From NCBI GenBank assembly GCA_013368445.1, contig JAACJO010000023.1, forward strand, positions 310,001-374,000: a DNA stretch of 64,000 nucleotides, written 5' to 3'. Below, one piece after another: positions 48,852 through 59,803 of the stretch; position 1 is the stretch's first letter; each line of letters begins with the position of its first letter. Source of the stretch: Leucocoprinus leucothites. Taxonomy: Eukaryota; Basidiomycota; Agaricomycetes; Agaricales; Agaricaceae. Both the position numbers and the translations under genes were made by a program. Below the pieces are notes generated by a model that was given only the letters and a program-made list of their open reading frames with translations, had not been told where the DNA came from and searched no databases.

Positions 48852-49669
48852 CTTATAATGTCTATATCCTGAGGTGCCGGCAGAGTCGTTGCGATGGCAG
48901 TATCAAAAACGAAGTAAACAATACAAGAGAACAAAGTGTCCTCTAGCACTATAGTTGAAGATCAAGGTCAATTAACCGCTTAACATCAGGGTAAGAGCTC
49001 AAATGAAAACATACAACGAATGCGGGGGGTAACGCTTTAGGCGTGAAATCGAAAGAAGGATGGATGGAGAGGTATTGGACAAGATGCTCGCTATTAGTAC
49101 AGTTTCGAGAAGTCGGAGTGACACATGGATGCCTCGCCTCTGTAATCATCCTAAATCTACACCACTCTAATTTATCTTGTGTTTCAAGGCCTCGAGGATT
49201 GCCGACCCCAACATGCGTAATCCACGAGGCCGACTTTTTCAGTCTTAGGGTTCGGAACTGGCGCCCAATACTCCGAAGATCACATGACAATAAGCTACAC
49301 CCAGTTCGGGATTAAGTATGTGAGCGCTGAGCGCTGAGCCCCGTTCTCCATCTCCCGTTTACCCATTGACGGGTAAAAAATGGCCATAGCTGGTAGCCGC
49401 AGGTGGATCTGCCTCACGACGTTAGAGCGTACCATCTATTGGGTCGATGGCTTTCGGCTTCCTCGCCTCGAATGCTTCTGCTAATATCTGAAAGACAAAT
49501 CTATTTTTTTAAATAAATAAAATCAGCACAGCCTCGAACTTCATTAACGCAAGTGCGAATTAATTGGATGATGGGCCTTTAGCTTCTCTATTTATAAGCA
49601 CACAACACTTGCGGAGTAGTAAAAGATAGAGTCAGTGCCCATTTATATTGCAACCCGAACCTCGAGCAC
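48852..49669. other. intergenic stretch
   Basis: About 800 bp with no supported gene. It contains an AT-rich run at about 49500-49525. Confidence 0.5.
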
Positions 49670-50595
49670 CTATCCTCTCCAGACGGTGGGGCCAGGGCAC
49701 TGAAGGTGGGGATTTAAGAGCAAGGTGCCAAAAAATGGACGAAGTACTCACTGTATAGTCTGTGGGAACGGGCCAATAGACATTAAGCATGACACTCTCA
49801 TCTGAGACACGGAAGTCAAAAGAAAGGACATTCATAGAACCAATCGATTCCACGTACTACCATCAGGAATATATCCAGGTATCGAAACCTTCGGAGGACT
49901 GCCTGAACCGCCATTCGTGACTTTTATCTGTGCGCACGAGACAAAAATTTCGGGACTGCCGGGATTATGGAGGCCAAACTGTTCAGCACGAATTAAATAC
50001 TAAAAGGAATCGAAGTGAGGTAGCTTTCACTATAGCAGCCTCATAAAATACTCACCTCTCCCGAAGGAGTGTTCTTAGGTATCGTCGTAATGAGAGACTT
50101 CTGGTTCAGGCCGCTGAAAGTGAAAGGATTGAATGTAGCACCCCATTCAGCGATCTAGGCATGGCGTCGTCATGTCCTGATCTTCTTACGGGTTAGTAGG
50201 ACCCTCACCTTGAACCATCTCTGACCTGTTCCGTCCCATTGTGCAGCACTGCCAGGTGCCTGTCCCAGGTAAATAGCGGCAGGCCCGATGTGATATATGG
50301 CAGCGTCGAGTTGGAATCCAATCTTACCACCAGCAGCGACTGGCATCGTTTCTCCAGCCGGGGATGGGTTTACGTTACAAACGATGCCCCTTCCTGAAGT
50401 GTAGTTATGAACCGGAGAGTTGTTTTGCGGCTGAAGCACTGCCTGTGTCGACGTCTTGGTGTCTGCGATTAGGGTCTTGAAGATATCTAGAGAGCATATT
50501 AGCCATGGGATAGGGCTTGATGAGGTGAGGGACACACAATGTGCAGGCACTGTCTCGACAGTGAGAGCGAGACAAATAAGAGCGGCAAACTTCAT
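49670..50595 (-). CDS. AA9 lytic polysaccharide monooxygenase, single domain, variant copper site
   Basis: Six exons (50595-50538, 50486-50209, 50154-50056, 49999-49861, 49801-49752 and 49699-49670) close to 218 codons, giving 217 residues. A signal peptide (MKFAALICLALTVETVPA) should be cleaved directly before His, giving mature HYIFKTLIAD with the N-terminal copper His. The second His is in AAIYHIGPAAIYLGQAPG. WDGTGQRWFKIAEWGATFNP, TIPKNTPSGEYLIRAEQFGL and FVSCAQIKV are family blocks, and two Cys (GIVCNV and VSCAQ) could form the conserved disulfide. The usual QFY before that second Cys reads EIF, so the axial Tyr and the second-sphere Gln appear replaced by Phe and Glu. There is no CBM1 or long C-terminal tail. 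The enzyme is presumably secreted to oxidise cellulose or a related glucan, but activity with this site is uncertain. Confidence 0.92.
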
Positions 50596-50671
50596 GGCGG
50601 AGAGGAAAGAGTGATTAAGGGGAGAAAAAGGAAACAGAGAACGGAGTTGAGAGGTTTTTCCGGAAGGACAC

Positions 50672-50688
50672 GTCGCTTTTAAAGCGAC
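50672..50688. promoter_or_regulatory. 17-bp perfect inverted repeat upstream of the AA9 gene
   Basis: GTCGCTTT, one central base, AAAGCGAC. It lies 77-93 bp upstream of the AA9 start codon and contains a TTTAAAA-like core at the distance of a TATA element. It could be a dimeric regulator site, a core promoter, or both. Confidence 0.4.
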
Positions 50689-52268
50689 AAGTGCATTCAG
50701 AAACGATCCACTCCCGGCAAATCGTTTGGCGGGTACCTCTACGAGGTCATGATTCTCAAAAGTGATCCGCAGTGTTTTCCAGCCGGAGAGATTGAAGGAA
50801 AAGGCATTGACCAGTTAGGTATACGTTTCATCCTGGAAACAGGTCTATACGGGATCATGAAACCAACCAGCGCCCAGGGCCTTTCCCTAAAAAGGATTGA
50901 TAGTTTAGCCTGCAAGAGGCGCAACGAAAGTTAATCCTTCATTAATTGGAATAGCCGTTCGACATGGAGAAATCATGGTGATCAAGAGCATTCATGATCA
51001 GCTGTAGGTTTGAAGTTGTAGTGACTCAGTCACTTCCCCAGAAATTTCACTGCTCAGCTGTAAGAGGTATTCCGCCTTGTTATACCTGGTGAGCAGGAGG
51101 TGGTTCGGTACTGGACTGCAAAAATGACCAACTCAGCGGTTCGGGTGCTCTTCAGCTGCTCCACGAGCCAGATAAGCAAAAGAAATCACAACTCCGGGGG
51201 AGGAGGTATCTGGTTCAAAGACTGCCGCCAAGCTTGTCTTTCAGGCAGGAGCAAGCGAAATTGCCGGCGTGTTCGTGGAATTGCGTCCGGGCTCGCAGGA
51301 AGGGGAATTGGTCGTGCACTACTCCGTATTGTTCCAGTATTGGCTAGAATGACCAATTTAGAGGTTCGCAGTACGATATTCTTGCCAAACATAGACTGCC
51401 GACGTGGCGTGAGCTTGAAATTGGAGCGTCCGCATCCCGTATCGTTGAGACTTATGTGATTGCCCTTCACCTTGAGATATATACGAGACTTGGAGAAGTT
51501 CCTTGCCGGTGGACTGAGGAAGAGGGCTAAGGCTAGGGCGTGTTTAACGCGCCACGGCAATCAACCAATCACGCGACTATTCGTGATTGTGACCTTTCCC
51601 TGCTTTCCTCTGTTCTCGCACTCAAGCTGCAAGAACTCTACATGCTTCGACAAGGCTACGCTCAACGAACGGAAATGCCTTCTCAGTCAACAAATCGGGC
51701 ACTGCTCTCGGAAAAGGAGGACAATCCGCGGTTGCAATATCACATCAAGTTTCCCTGAATCGATGGCCTTTTCCTTCGGTAGCGACACTAGCCCAACCAC
51801 GCTCCTCGTCAGCGTGGTCGGCGGGCTTCCTCTAGAAAAAGGACTCATAACATATTTGGTCATTCGGAGTGGTGTGCAATTGAAGAAGTATGGCTTTGAA
51901 TCCGTTTACCGCGGCCATGTCGGCTCCAGACGAGGCTTCTCTCCAGTTCGATATAAGAAGAGTAAATTTCAGATTCATTCGATACTCCCGAAAATCCGCG
52001 GAGCCTATTAAAAAGTGACCGAGTGACCAGTGACTTAGCTCTGGCACAGAGGGATTCGTTACGGACCTTGGAGTAAGCTGGATGGCCTCAGCTCGCTGGC
52101 GTAACCGAACCAGGCTCCTCCCAGACGATTGGACTTGCCACAGTAGAACAATCGAAGGTTAATCAAGCACCTAGCGCTTCATTGTGTATTGTAACCGGCC
52201 GATAACCGAAACGTCAGGCACCAAGCTGGTGACCGATGACTGGGTGACATTGTTCTGTCGGGATTTGC
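50689..52268. other. gene-poor stretch
   Basis: About 1.6 kb without a supported gene. Two diverged copies of a segment beginning near AATGACCAA at about 51122 and 51350 suggest an old local duplication with a period near 225 bp, but it is too decayed to define. Confidence 0.35.
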
Positions 52269-52466
52269 CTATTCTTTCGCTTGGTTATTTGGAGCGCTCC
52301 CAAGTGTCGTGGAATCACCGGTACAGCTCGTGGTCGACGTGGATTTCATGTCTTCTTGCTGAACCGCTGGATAGGATGTCAGATCCACCGCCGAAGTAGC
52401 GAGAAGTTCTCTAACACTTATGAGTACCAGCCCCAAACAGAAAGCATTCAGCTTGAAATGGCCCAT
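52269..52466 (-). CDS. possible small secreted protein
   Basis: A 65-codon frame starting MGHFKLNAFCLGLVLISV, which reads as a signal peptide with likely cleavage near LLATSA. It is followed by a short hydrophilic Ser/Thr/Gln-rich tail ending in TAG. An in-frame upstream ATG at 52496 would add ten residues and weaken the signal. No family is recognised and there is no intron to test the model. It could be a chance open frame. Confidence 0.3.
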   Translation of the reverse strand: MGHFKLNAFCLGLVLISVRELLATSAVDLTSYPAVQQEDMKSTSTTSCTGDSTTLGSAPNNQAKE

Positions 52467-52973
52467 TGTTTCCGTGGCTGCACGTCCTGATTTCATAGGC
52501 TCTCCTCAGGAGCTCCCGTTGCCAGCGTCGATTTTGTAAAAGTGGCGGTGGTGCCCCCTTCATCGGAGACGGATGACACGGAAAGAAATTGCCCGACACT
52601 GGTCCAAATTCAGAAGCTTGTCCCTGTTCAACCTCAGATCACTCGAGACGTGTTTTTTGTCTAGACCTTGGGTTTTTAGAGGTCTTCTCGAACGAAGAAT
52701 TCACTGTGTCGAACTTCAGAGTCAAAGAAGTTTCTACGGTCGAAGGAGAGACAGAAAAATTTACTCACGGTTTTCGAAGAGAGCTTCAAGCCGTCATGGC
52801 TAAGTTGTGGAAAACAGGATTCTCTGTGTCCATGGTCTAGTCTCTGTTTGTGACCAAAATGCCACAGCATTCGTTCGTCCAAGCCTAAGTCACGAGATTC
52901 CGTACGTCCCTGCCCATGAACAGATATAAATTCAAGCATGCCTCGTTGTACCCCTTAGGCCTCTATTCCAACC

Positions 52974-53277
52974 ATGTCCTCAGCTGAAGAGACCGCCATT
53001 GGCACCACCCTCTGCGAGTCCTCTACCTCTGCCTCAACTCCCCCTCCGAGGGGGCACCTCCCACCCATCACCGAGAGCAGGGAGCAACCGCCTTCCTCAT
53101 TAGAAGTCTACGCTTCTGAGAATGGGCTGTGTGTAATTTGTCCTCTATACCGGTGTTCTTTATTGATTTCGACATAGCACCAGTGTTTTCTTCGATGATG
53201 AGGAGATGTCCCCGCTCCGACGCTTCGTCTGGGCCGTCTATGGATTCTTCGCCGACTTCTGCTGTTGCCGCAAATAA
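52974..53277 (+). CDS. spliced 84-residue protein with CCC-terminal tail
   Basis: Two exons (52974-53128 and 53178-53277) join in phase across a 49-nt intron (GTGTGT donor, CATAG acceptor), giving 84 residues. The N-terminal half is Ser/Thr/Pro-rich. After the intron the protein reads TSVFFDDEEMSPLRRFVWAV and then YGFFADFCCCRK to TAA. A hydrophobic aromatic helix followed by three Cys suggests a palmitoylated or membrane-attached tail. There is no CAAX motif, so it is not a mating pheromone precursor of the usual type. A TATAAA-like element lies about 45 bp upstream of the ATG. The family is unknown; the coherence of exon 2 supports a real gene. Confidence 0.5.
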
Positions 53278-54065
53278 TTCCTGTACCAGAGTTGTTCAAT
53301 ATGTGTACCCTCGTTCTCATGTGCCGAAGTCCGTCTCTCGACTCCTTCCTTTCTCACCGCAGTGTCTTGTCATTCTTTTTTTGAAATATTCCTGTTCTCT
53401 AATACCCTCTTCCATATCTACTTACATACTCTGATTCGTGTTTCCATCAAAGGCCCAGCTCTGACGACGCATATACCCTTGCCTCCATGTACTCACATAT
53501 ACCTTTCATTTCACCATTTGTCACTCGTTTAAATACTATCTAATATTTTGCTCCATAAATGTCATCGGACGGCAACCCTTCAGGCTCTGTGGCATTCCGG
53601 AGATATTTTCCTAGAAAACATAACCGACTGCCAGGGTGAGGACTGACGTCAATGTCAGAGAGGGTCGATGGCAAACGCTATTTGAGGACAACGAATGGAT
53701 GGGGGATCAGAGGAGATTTTGAGGCGGCAATTTTTGAACAAGTGACGTTGATTAAGACCCCTGTCACAATACGGCTAAACACTCAAACATACCTGATGGC
53801 ATACTACATTTATCGACGACAAGCCACACAGAGGTAGGAATACATAGTGGAAGTATTACTAGCCTATATTGCAACGCAAAAATGATAACTAGAGAGGGGG
53901 CCATTATGCTCTCGTCAGTGACATTTTGTCAGTATCACTAAGCTTCCCTCGAGGGGAGTATATGGTTTTGCTGTATCGATGAAGGTAGGCGTTGACTACG
54001 ATAGGCTCCAGAGGAAGGGAAGTCACGCATTCAGAACGCGGGATCTATCCAGAGAACAGATGCAT
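53278..54065. other. intergenic stretch
   Basis: About 790 bp of 3' flanks. No supported gene. Confidence 0.5.
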
Positions 54066-54607
54066 TCATGCTATTTCGTGTTCAGCCAACAACTAAATAG
54101 TATATTCCATAAGTTGTTTTGTCCCGATAGGCAGATCCCGCTGCTCACCATGTTGGGGATACCATCCGAAATTGGGTATACGTGCTTGCAGTTTGGGCAA
54201 ACCATCGCTCCCTCAATAACGTGTAGCTACAACAATCTTCTGTGAGTATCGAATTACCATATCGAGTGTAGGAGGCACATACTTCAAATAGTACATGATG
54301 AAGGTTTTGTAAGAAATCATCGTCGACCATTTCAGGTTGCTCGTCAGGAAGTGATGTATCGCCAAGCTATCCCAGAATATATGAGCATATGCTTGGACCA
54401 TATAAAGCGAAACGCTTATGAGACCTCGCGAGCGGTTTTAACCAAAGCATTCCATTCAATTTTAGGCAGAAATGCTCTGACAAAATCAGGGTTGAATTCC
54501 GCCTCTCGGATTTCGAGTTGGACGTTCTGAAAACCGAGGGGGAAGTTATTTGTGTTACAGTCTTTAGCGTGGCATGCGAGGAGGTTGTGTGTCACCAGGC
54601 GGACCAT
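54066..54607 (-). CDS. TRM112: multifunctional methyltransferase activator Trm112
   Basis: Four exons (54607-54425, 54366-54283, 54226-54149 and 54092-54066) close to 124 codons, giving 123 residues, the normal size. Trm112 is the zinc-binding partner that stabilises several methyltransferases: Bud23 for 18S rRNA, Trm9 and Trm11 for tRNA, and Mtq2 for eRF1. The N-terminus [17 protein letters not shown] and the second zinc pair [20 protein letters not shown] form the zinc domain. [18 protein letters not shown] and [20 protein letters not shown] are conserved helical blocks. The last exon supplies LLAEHEIA. Intron 1 has a weak GTCTCA donor, but its removal restores the conserved order. The gene is divergent from RRP45. 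Confidence 0.94.
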
Positions 54608-54847
54608 GATAGATTTTAGGATGTAGAGCTGGATAAGACTGAGTTCAAAAAGTCGATTAGATTTTGTTTGGTGGCATTTATGAAATCATGCCACGTGATC
54701 ACTTCAGTTTGATCTCACCCAAACTCGAATTGAGACGCGTCTTGGTCGCATTCAATCCTCGCCTACCTATTTGCTCGACTCTTTCGTCACATTCACGAAT
54801 TATTTTGACTGGGTGATATACACCGCTCCATTATATTATCAATATAA
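54608..54847. promoter_or_regulatory. shared bidirectional promoter of TRM112 and RRP45
   Basis: Only 240 bp separate the two start codons on opposite strands. AT-rich TATATTATCAATATAA lies directly upstream of the RRP45 ATG. Both genes act in RNA or translation-factor maturation, so co-regulation is plausible. Confidence 0.55.
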
Positions 54848-55925
54848 ATGCGGCCGCCTTCTCCTTCGATCCCAGAAAAGGATTTTATCTATACATCACT
54901 CAAGGAAAACCTTCGTTTGGATGGTCGATCCTTTCTGGAACAGCGAAAAGTTGAAATCACATTTGGTGGAGAACTTGGCTATGTTGAGTGTGGTCTAGGA
55001 AAGACCAGGTAAGCCCATGGACTCTGTGTCTCGTATCTGGCTGATGTCGAGGATGCCTTAGGGTGATCGCACAGGTCGAAGCAAGAATGGTCAAGCCACC
55101 ACCTGAAAGGTCGTTTGAGGGAATAATCTCGATTCACTCCGAAATCTCCCCGATGGCGTCAAGCGAGTATGAGGCTGGACGGTAGGTACGTAACCTTCTC
55201 TTCAGTAACAATGTTTTGATGAATTTGACCATTGACCGCGATAGTGCATCCGAAGAGGAAGTGACAATCACTAGGATGCTGGATAAAGTGCTGAGGAGAA
55301 GTGATGCCATAGATAAAGAGTCCCTATGTATTTTAGCCGGCCATAGGGTAAGAAGAATGATCTGTGCTTCCCACACTTAATCATTCTTGCACAGGTCTGG
55401 CATCTACGCCTTACACTTCACTTTTTGGCGGATGCAGGAAACATGTTGGATTGTGCATGTTTAGCTGGTATTCTTGCTCTCAGACATTTTCGGCGACCCG
55501 AAGTGGAGGTTATCGGAGATGAAGTTATCATTGTGCGTTTTCCTGAAGGTTCGACTTTCCGATCGTCAAAATCTGACCACATTATTTGTGAATTGCAGCA
55601 CCCCGCCACAGAACGTGCTCCTGTTCCGCTCGCGATCCATCACACACCGTTTTGCTTTACATTTGCCTTCTTTCCTGATGAAACAATTTCACCCGTGCTT
55701 GACCCCTCTCAGCTCGAGCAGCGCCTTGGTGCTGGCCTCTTTTCCATTGCACTCAATGCACAAAAGGAAATATGTGTGCTCCAAAAGCTCGGCGGCGTCC
55801 CTCTTCCAAATGACGAAATTCTGCGGTTAGTGAGCGTTAGTGTAGAGAAGGCAAAAGAGCTCCATGAATTCGTCGAGGCTCGTTTGACAGAAGACTGGCT
55901 AGGTAGAAATGTAGAAGTACGATGA
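54848..55925 (+). CDS. RRP45: RNA exosome core subunit Rrp45 (EXOSC9)
   Basis: Four exons (54848-55008, 55062-55181, 55245-55347 and 55395-55925) close to 305 codons, giving 304 residues. Rrp45 is one of the six RNase-PH-like subunits of the Exo-9 ring for 3'-end RNA processing and decay. The start FIYTSLKENLRLDGRSFLEQ and FGGELGYVECGLGKTRVIAQ are family blocks, followed by RVWHLRLTLHFLADAGNMLD, CACLAGILALRHFRRPEVEV and PLAIHHTPFCFTFAFF. As in eukaryotic orthologues, the phosphorolytic site is not expected to be active. Its length matches yeast-type Rrp45 without the long C-terminal tail seen in animals. Confidence 0.95.
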
Positions 55926-56045
55926 ATAGTACTATTTTCTAGTCAAGCCGAAGTCCAAAATCCAACTTGAAGTGACATGGGTATCAAAGGGTATTCTGAC
56001 TCCAGAGTGAGGTATGGTATATTATCAGTGCCAGCGATCGTCAGT

Positions 56046-57114
56046 CTACCACGGGGCAAGCCGAGATCCCCAGTAATAAGCTCTAGGATTCCTGTGAGCA
56101 ACTATGCCTCGACCCGCGATACCTGAGGTGAACTGACCGGCATTCATCCCAAAACGAGTCCACGCTCGCGCCATATGTAAAGTAATCGTTATCTTCTTCT
56201 TGAATATACTCTTGCAATGTCCGAAGCAAAGCCTCCAATCTGTCGTGTTTAGCCTTCTGGTCTTCTTGTCTTTTGTGTTGCTGGTATTCCTCGTTGGTCT
56301 GGGCTGACTTGATAACTGTTCGCGACACGAGAATGCCGGTCAAGGTTGTTTCCGCAATAGATGGCAGACTATCTTCCGTTTCCTGACGCCTCACTTCGTT
56401 GAATCTAATAAATTGTTGAAACCTTTTCTCGCGCTTCGAAGTGTACGGGGTAGCATCTTCACTGTGGCTGATATCAACAAAGAAGTTGGAATGAATGAAT
56501 GAATCACGTACGGTCCAGTCTCGCAGTCGGAAGGGTATAGAGAAGACGCTTCCTCGTCTTCGGGAAAAAAAGGTCCATAGGAATCAGAATCGGCTCCAGT
56601 ATCATTGTTCTTACAACTGGAAGTGCTTGAGTGAATGGCCATGGCTCCCCTAACCTGTGGGAAATGAGGGATAGGAAATTCCAACCACTGAACTTGTCGC
56701 GTTGATGAACTTGTTGAACTTGGAATAGCCTCGTGACTAAGGCCAACATCTGCAAACACTCTCCCCACTCTCGAGCGCTAATAATCAAACTCACAGCCAA
56801 AACAATAACGCCAAAAACGGATGTAGAGAGCGAGGAACACGACATTTTAAAGGTGAGTGCTTCTATAACATTTTTTGGCATAGTTGACGATAACCAAACA
56901 ACGCCGCCAATACACCATCCGCTCTGAAGTGCCCAAGCAGGCAGCTTGAAAAAAATATTCTGAGGGAAAAGGACAAGGGTATCAAAAAGAGGGGAGGCTA
57001 AAGCACTGGGTGACCGCAAATTCTGCGCCAATTTTCCAGGTAAGTGAGAGTCGTGCTCGGCAACTCTAGTGAGGAATAAATCAATCTCACAGATACCGGG
57101 TAGAGTTTAGGCAT
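56046..57114 (-). CDS. orphan membrane-anchored protein with coiled coil
   Basis: I do not recognise this protein. The model starts MPKLYP (ATG 57114), splices in phase to an exon with hydrophobic segments (GWCIGGVVWLSSTM and SVFGVIVLA), then to a Ser-rich acidic region (NNDTGADSDSYGPFFPEDEE). A helical, charged region follows (NEEYQQHKRQEDQKAKHDRL and LLRTLQEYIQEEDNDYFTYG), then a short last exon ending RLAPW and TAG at 56046. Acceptors before DATPYTSKRE and NPRAYYWG agree in phase. The junction after VFGVIVLA is ambiguous: the GTGAGT donor and TTTGCAG acceptor give a frame that does not continue, so the length is uncertain. Possibly a species-restricted membrane protein. Confidence 0.5.
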
Positions 57115-58721
57115 GGATTGCTACGTGCAGGGCCTCTGCCACTTGTCTGGCACGGCGGGAGCACGGCCAAATAATCCAGGGGTCCTTTTGCAAGGACTGG
57201 TTTGGGCCGTTCCAGAAATGACTTGAAAAGGTTTCGCGCCACAGAGGGTAAGGTCGAGTTTGTTCAGGATCCCTACTAGACCGGACATTCTTTACAGGGA
57301 GATTTAAGGTCGTGTAACCGAGTCGATGGCCCAAACAAGCGATCGTCATACACCGGAATTCCCCAACATACGCACTCCTCAAGGTCCAAGCAGCAAACAG
57401 GCTTACAAAAGTGCATTGACCAGTGGTCCCAATGATCGGCCATACGTCCAATCGTATCACAGTCCCTGAATCAGCAAGGCAGTTTGCCCCAAGATATCAA
57501 AGCATAATTACCCAGAAGTACCTTCTCTCACCTCAATGGAAGCTTCCTTTGGCACTCTATACTCGTCAACGACTGTTGCGGGGAATGGCCCAAATGCTAC
57601 GCGCGCTGAATGAATAATTTGCTATGCAAGAACACTAGCCTCATAGCGCGTTGCAGAAACTCCACGTTAAATAGCCAAGCAATTATGCCTTCGAAAGCTC
57701 GGGGTGGCAAGAGGTAGATAGGTCTTCCCATTCGTTTTTCCTAGAACAATATTTATATCTAGCTTTCTAGATCGCTTCATCTTGTGCACGTGGGCCCTTG
57801 AATCAGGTATCGAGCAGATCCAGTTGTCCGTGAACCACATTGATCGAGGGGTAGGCTAACCCCACTACACGAGAGAGGAAAGCTGACTGAAGTTGAGTCC
57901 ACCAGGAAAAAGGCCGAAACAAAGGGTCGATCAGTGGCGCGTTTGGCGAGCCCAAGGTACCCAGGATAAATGAATCAGCGAGCACAGCTAACTCCTCACC
58001 ACCGCAACCTAGTGGGGTCTCTACTCGTCATGCCATGTTTTCCGTCGAGGATGGTTGCCCAGGATCTGGGCCTCTTAGTGGGTCAGTGAAAACGATAGGA
58101 CCGCACCTTCCCCTATTGAATTACCTGGTTTTAGGTTATGGACTGGAAAAAAAATTGCGAACACTTTCGCCTATCCCGAGGCGTATCTGTGTTTTCTCGT
58201 TGGAACTGGCAGCAATGTTGCTAGAAGACAAACCGCAGAAAAATACCTCCCCACGGGAATTTGCTGCTTATGACGCCTTTCAGTACGCGAACATGGATGA
58301 GGAACGCGCAGAGAACGATGGCAAGTCGACAGGGTGAGGACAAGAACTGGGAGAGGTCGAAAGCGCTCACTGATGCGGACGCGTGACCAGTTGACCTTGC
58401 AAACTTCGCACCGTCCGTTTTTGATCCTAAACAAATCTGAGTTCAGCTCAAGCCATAACCACGGTAGCCGGTCGACTAACGACCTTCTGCAAAAATCTCT
58501 CTTCGTATATGAATTTCAAGACCAACATATTTCAAGATCGACAAGGATCGCGTAAAATCTGGATTCTATCATAGAGCCTGTTCAGTGCTCGCAAGTTCTG
58601 AAGTCTCAGACCTAGAGGATTCGTTTGACGAGCACGCTCTTTCATAGGTTCATGGTAAGTACAAAGTACATTGTCCTAATTAGGCCCGGGAATGGATGAA
58701 CAGCAGCTAACTTGCTGCCCA
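57115..58721. other. gene-poor stretch
   Basis: About 1.6 kb. A plus-strand frame at 58035-58337 starts with ATG but has no domain or splice support. Confidence 0.45.
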
Positions 58722-59803
58722 CTACGTGTAGGTGTACTTGTTAGTACAAGTGCCAATTTCAGTCAGCCCGACCTCAACCACATCGCCATCGACCAACCAG
58801 ACGGGATTAGGACTTCCGAGGTTGATACCAGCAGGACTGTAATTCACGCAGACGATCAGCAAAACGCGTGTGGACGCGTCGAAGACTATCACTTACGTTC
58901 CAGTGAAGATCACGTCGCCAGGCTGCAACGTAATACCCATGGAGAAGAACGATACGACTTCCTTGACGCCGAAAATCATATTTGCCGTTGTCTCGTTCTG
59001 CTTCACCACACCATTAACCTTGGTTGTGAGTGTTAGGGTCTGTGGGTCCGGAATAATGCTAGTCGTGACGATAGCAGGGCCCCATGGAGCCCAGCCGTCT
59101 GCATCCTTGCCCATGGAATATTGGGGTTCAGGCTCTCCTCCACGTTCAATTTGCCAGCCACGGTGAGACACGTCATTGCCGACACTGTAACCCAAGACGT
59201 GGTCAAGAGCTTCGTCCACGGAGATGTTGAATGCTTTCTTCTTCATAATGATGACCAGCTCGCCCTCGTAGTCCATGGTGGAAAGGAAGTCTCCTTGGGT
59301 TTGGTATCCCTCGGTGATAGGCACGTCACCGAAGGGGGTATTCAGGGCAGTGAATGGCTTGTAGAAGAGGATCGGGAAGTCTGGAATCGGGTGGCCGGAC
59401 TGTAATTATATTCAGCGGAGTGCTCTGGACTATTGGAAGGGCGTCTCCTACCGCATTGTCGTGGGAGAAGTAGTTGAAACCAACACATCGCACACTCCTT
59501 ATCCTCTCAGCTGCAAGCGGCGCTAGCAACTCCTTGATGGGCTATAGGACAACATCTTGCTTTAGAACTTTTTACAACGACATCTCGTTTCCGCAAACTC
59601 ACCTTGACCTCCTTCGTAACGGTGAAATCGCCGAGGATGTCACCTTTAATCACATGGGCGCTTTTACTTTTGGATGCATCAACGGTACCGGGGGGTAGGA
59701 TGGCATCACCAGTATATTCTTTGCCATCATCGGAAATGAAGCGCACAAAGCGCTCGGCGTTCACTAAGAGCGGGAAGAGTAGGAATAATAATGGGAACCA
59801 CAT
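58722..59803 (-). CDS. fumarylacetoacetate hydrolase-family enzyme with hydrophobic leader
   Basis: This family hydrolyses or isomerises beta-keto acid substrates with an active-site metal. Visible blocks are RFVRFISDDGKEYTGDAI, ELLAPLAAERIRSVRCVGFN, YEGELVIIMKK (metal-ligand Glu), GNDVSHRGWQ (metal-ligand Asp) and LQPGDVIFTGTPAGINLGSP. The C-terminal part continues as VWLVDGDVVEVGLTEIGT and ends NKYTYT before TAG at 58722. Introns with phase-0 joins follow TVTKEVK and FSHDNA, and one with an AC|T join precedes PAGINLG. Relatives normally begin just before RFVRF. Here the only in-frame ATG (59803) puts the 16-residue hydrophobic stretch MWFPLLFLLFPLLVNA in front, which looks like a secretory signal. 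Alternatively CTCTTAG within that stretch is an intron acceptor and the true first exon lies upstream. Core assignment is strong; the substrate is unknown. Confidence 0.9.

Noticed and set aside
51460..52011. 183-codon plus-strand open frame
   Set aside because: It begins at a TTG, has shifting composition and no family similarity, and overlapping frames on both strands are equally open.
52974..53277. Mating-pheromone precursor
   Set aside because: The Cys-rich C-terminus suggested one, but the protein ends CCCRK rather than with a CAAX motif, and no pheromone receptor or homeodomain gene is nearby.
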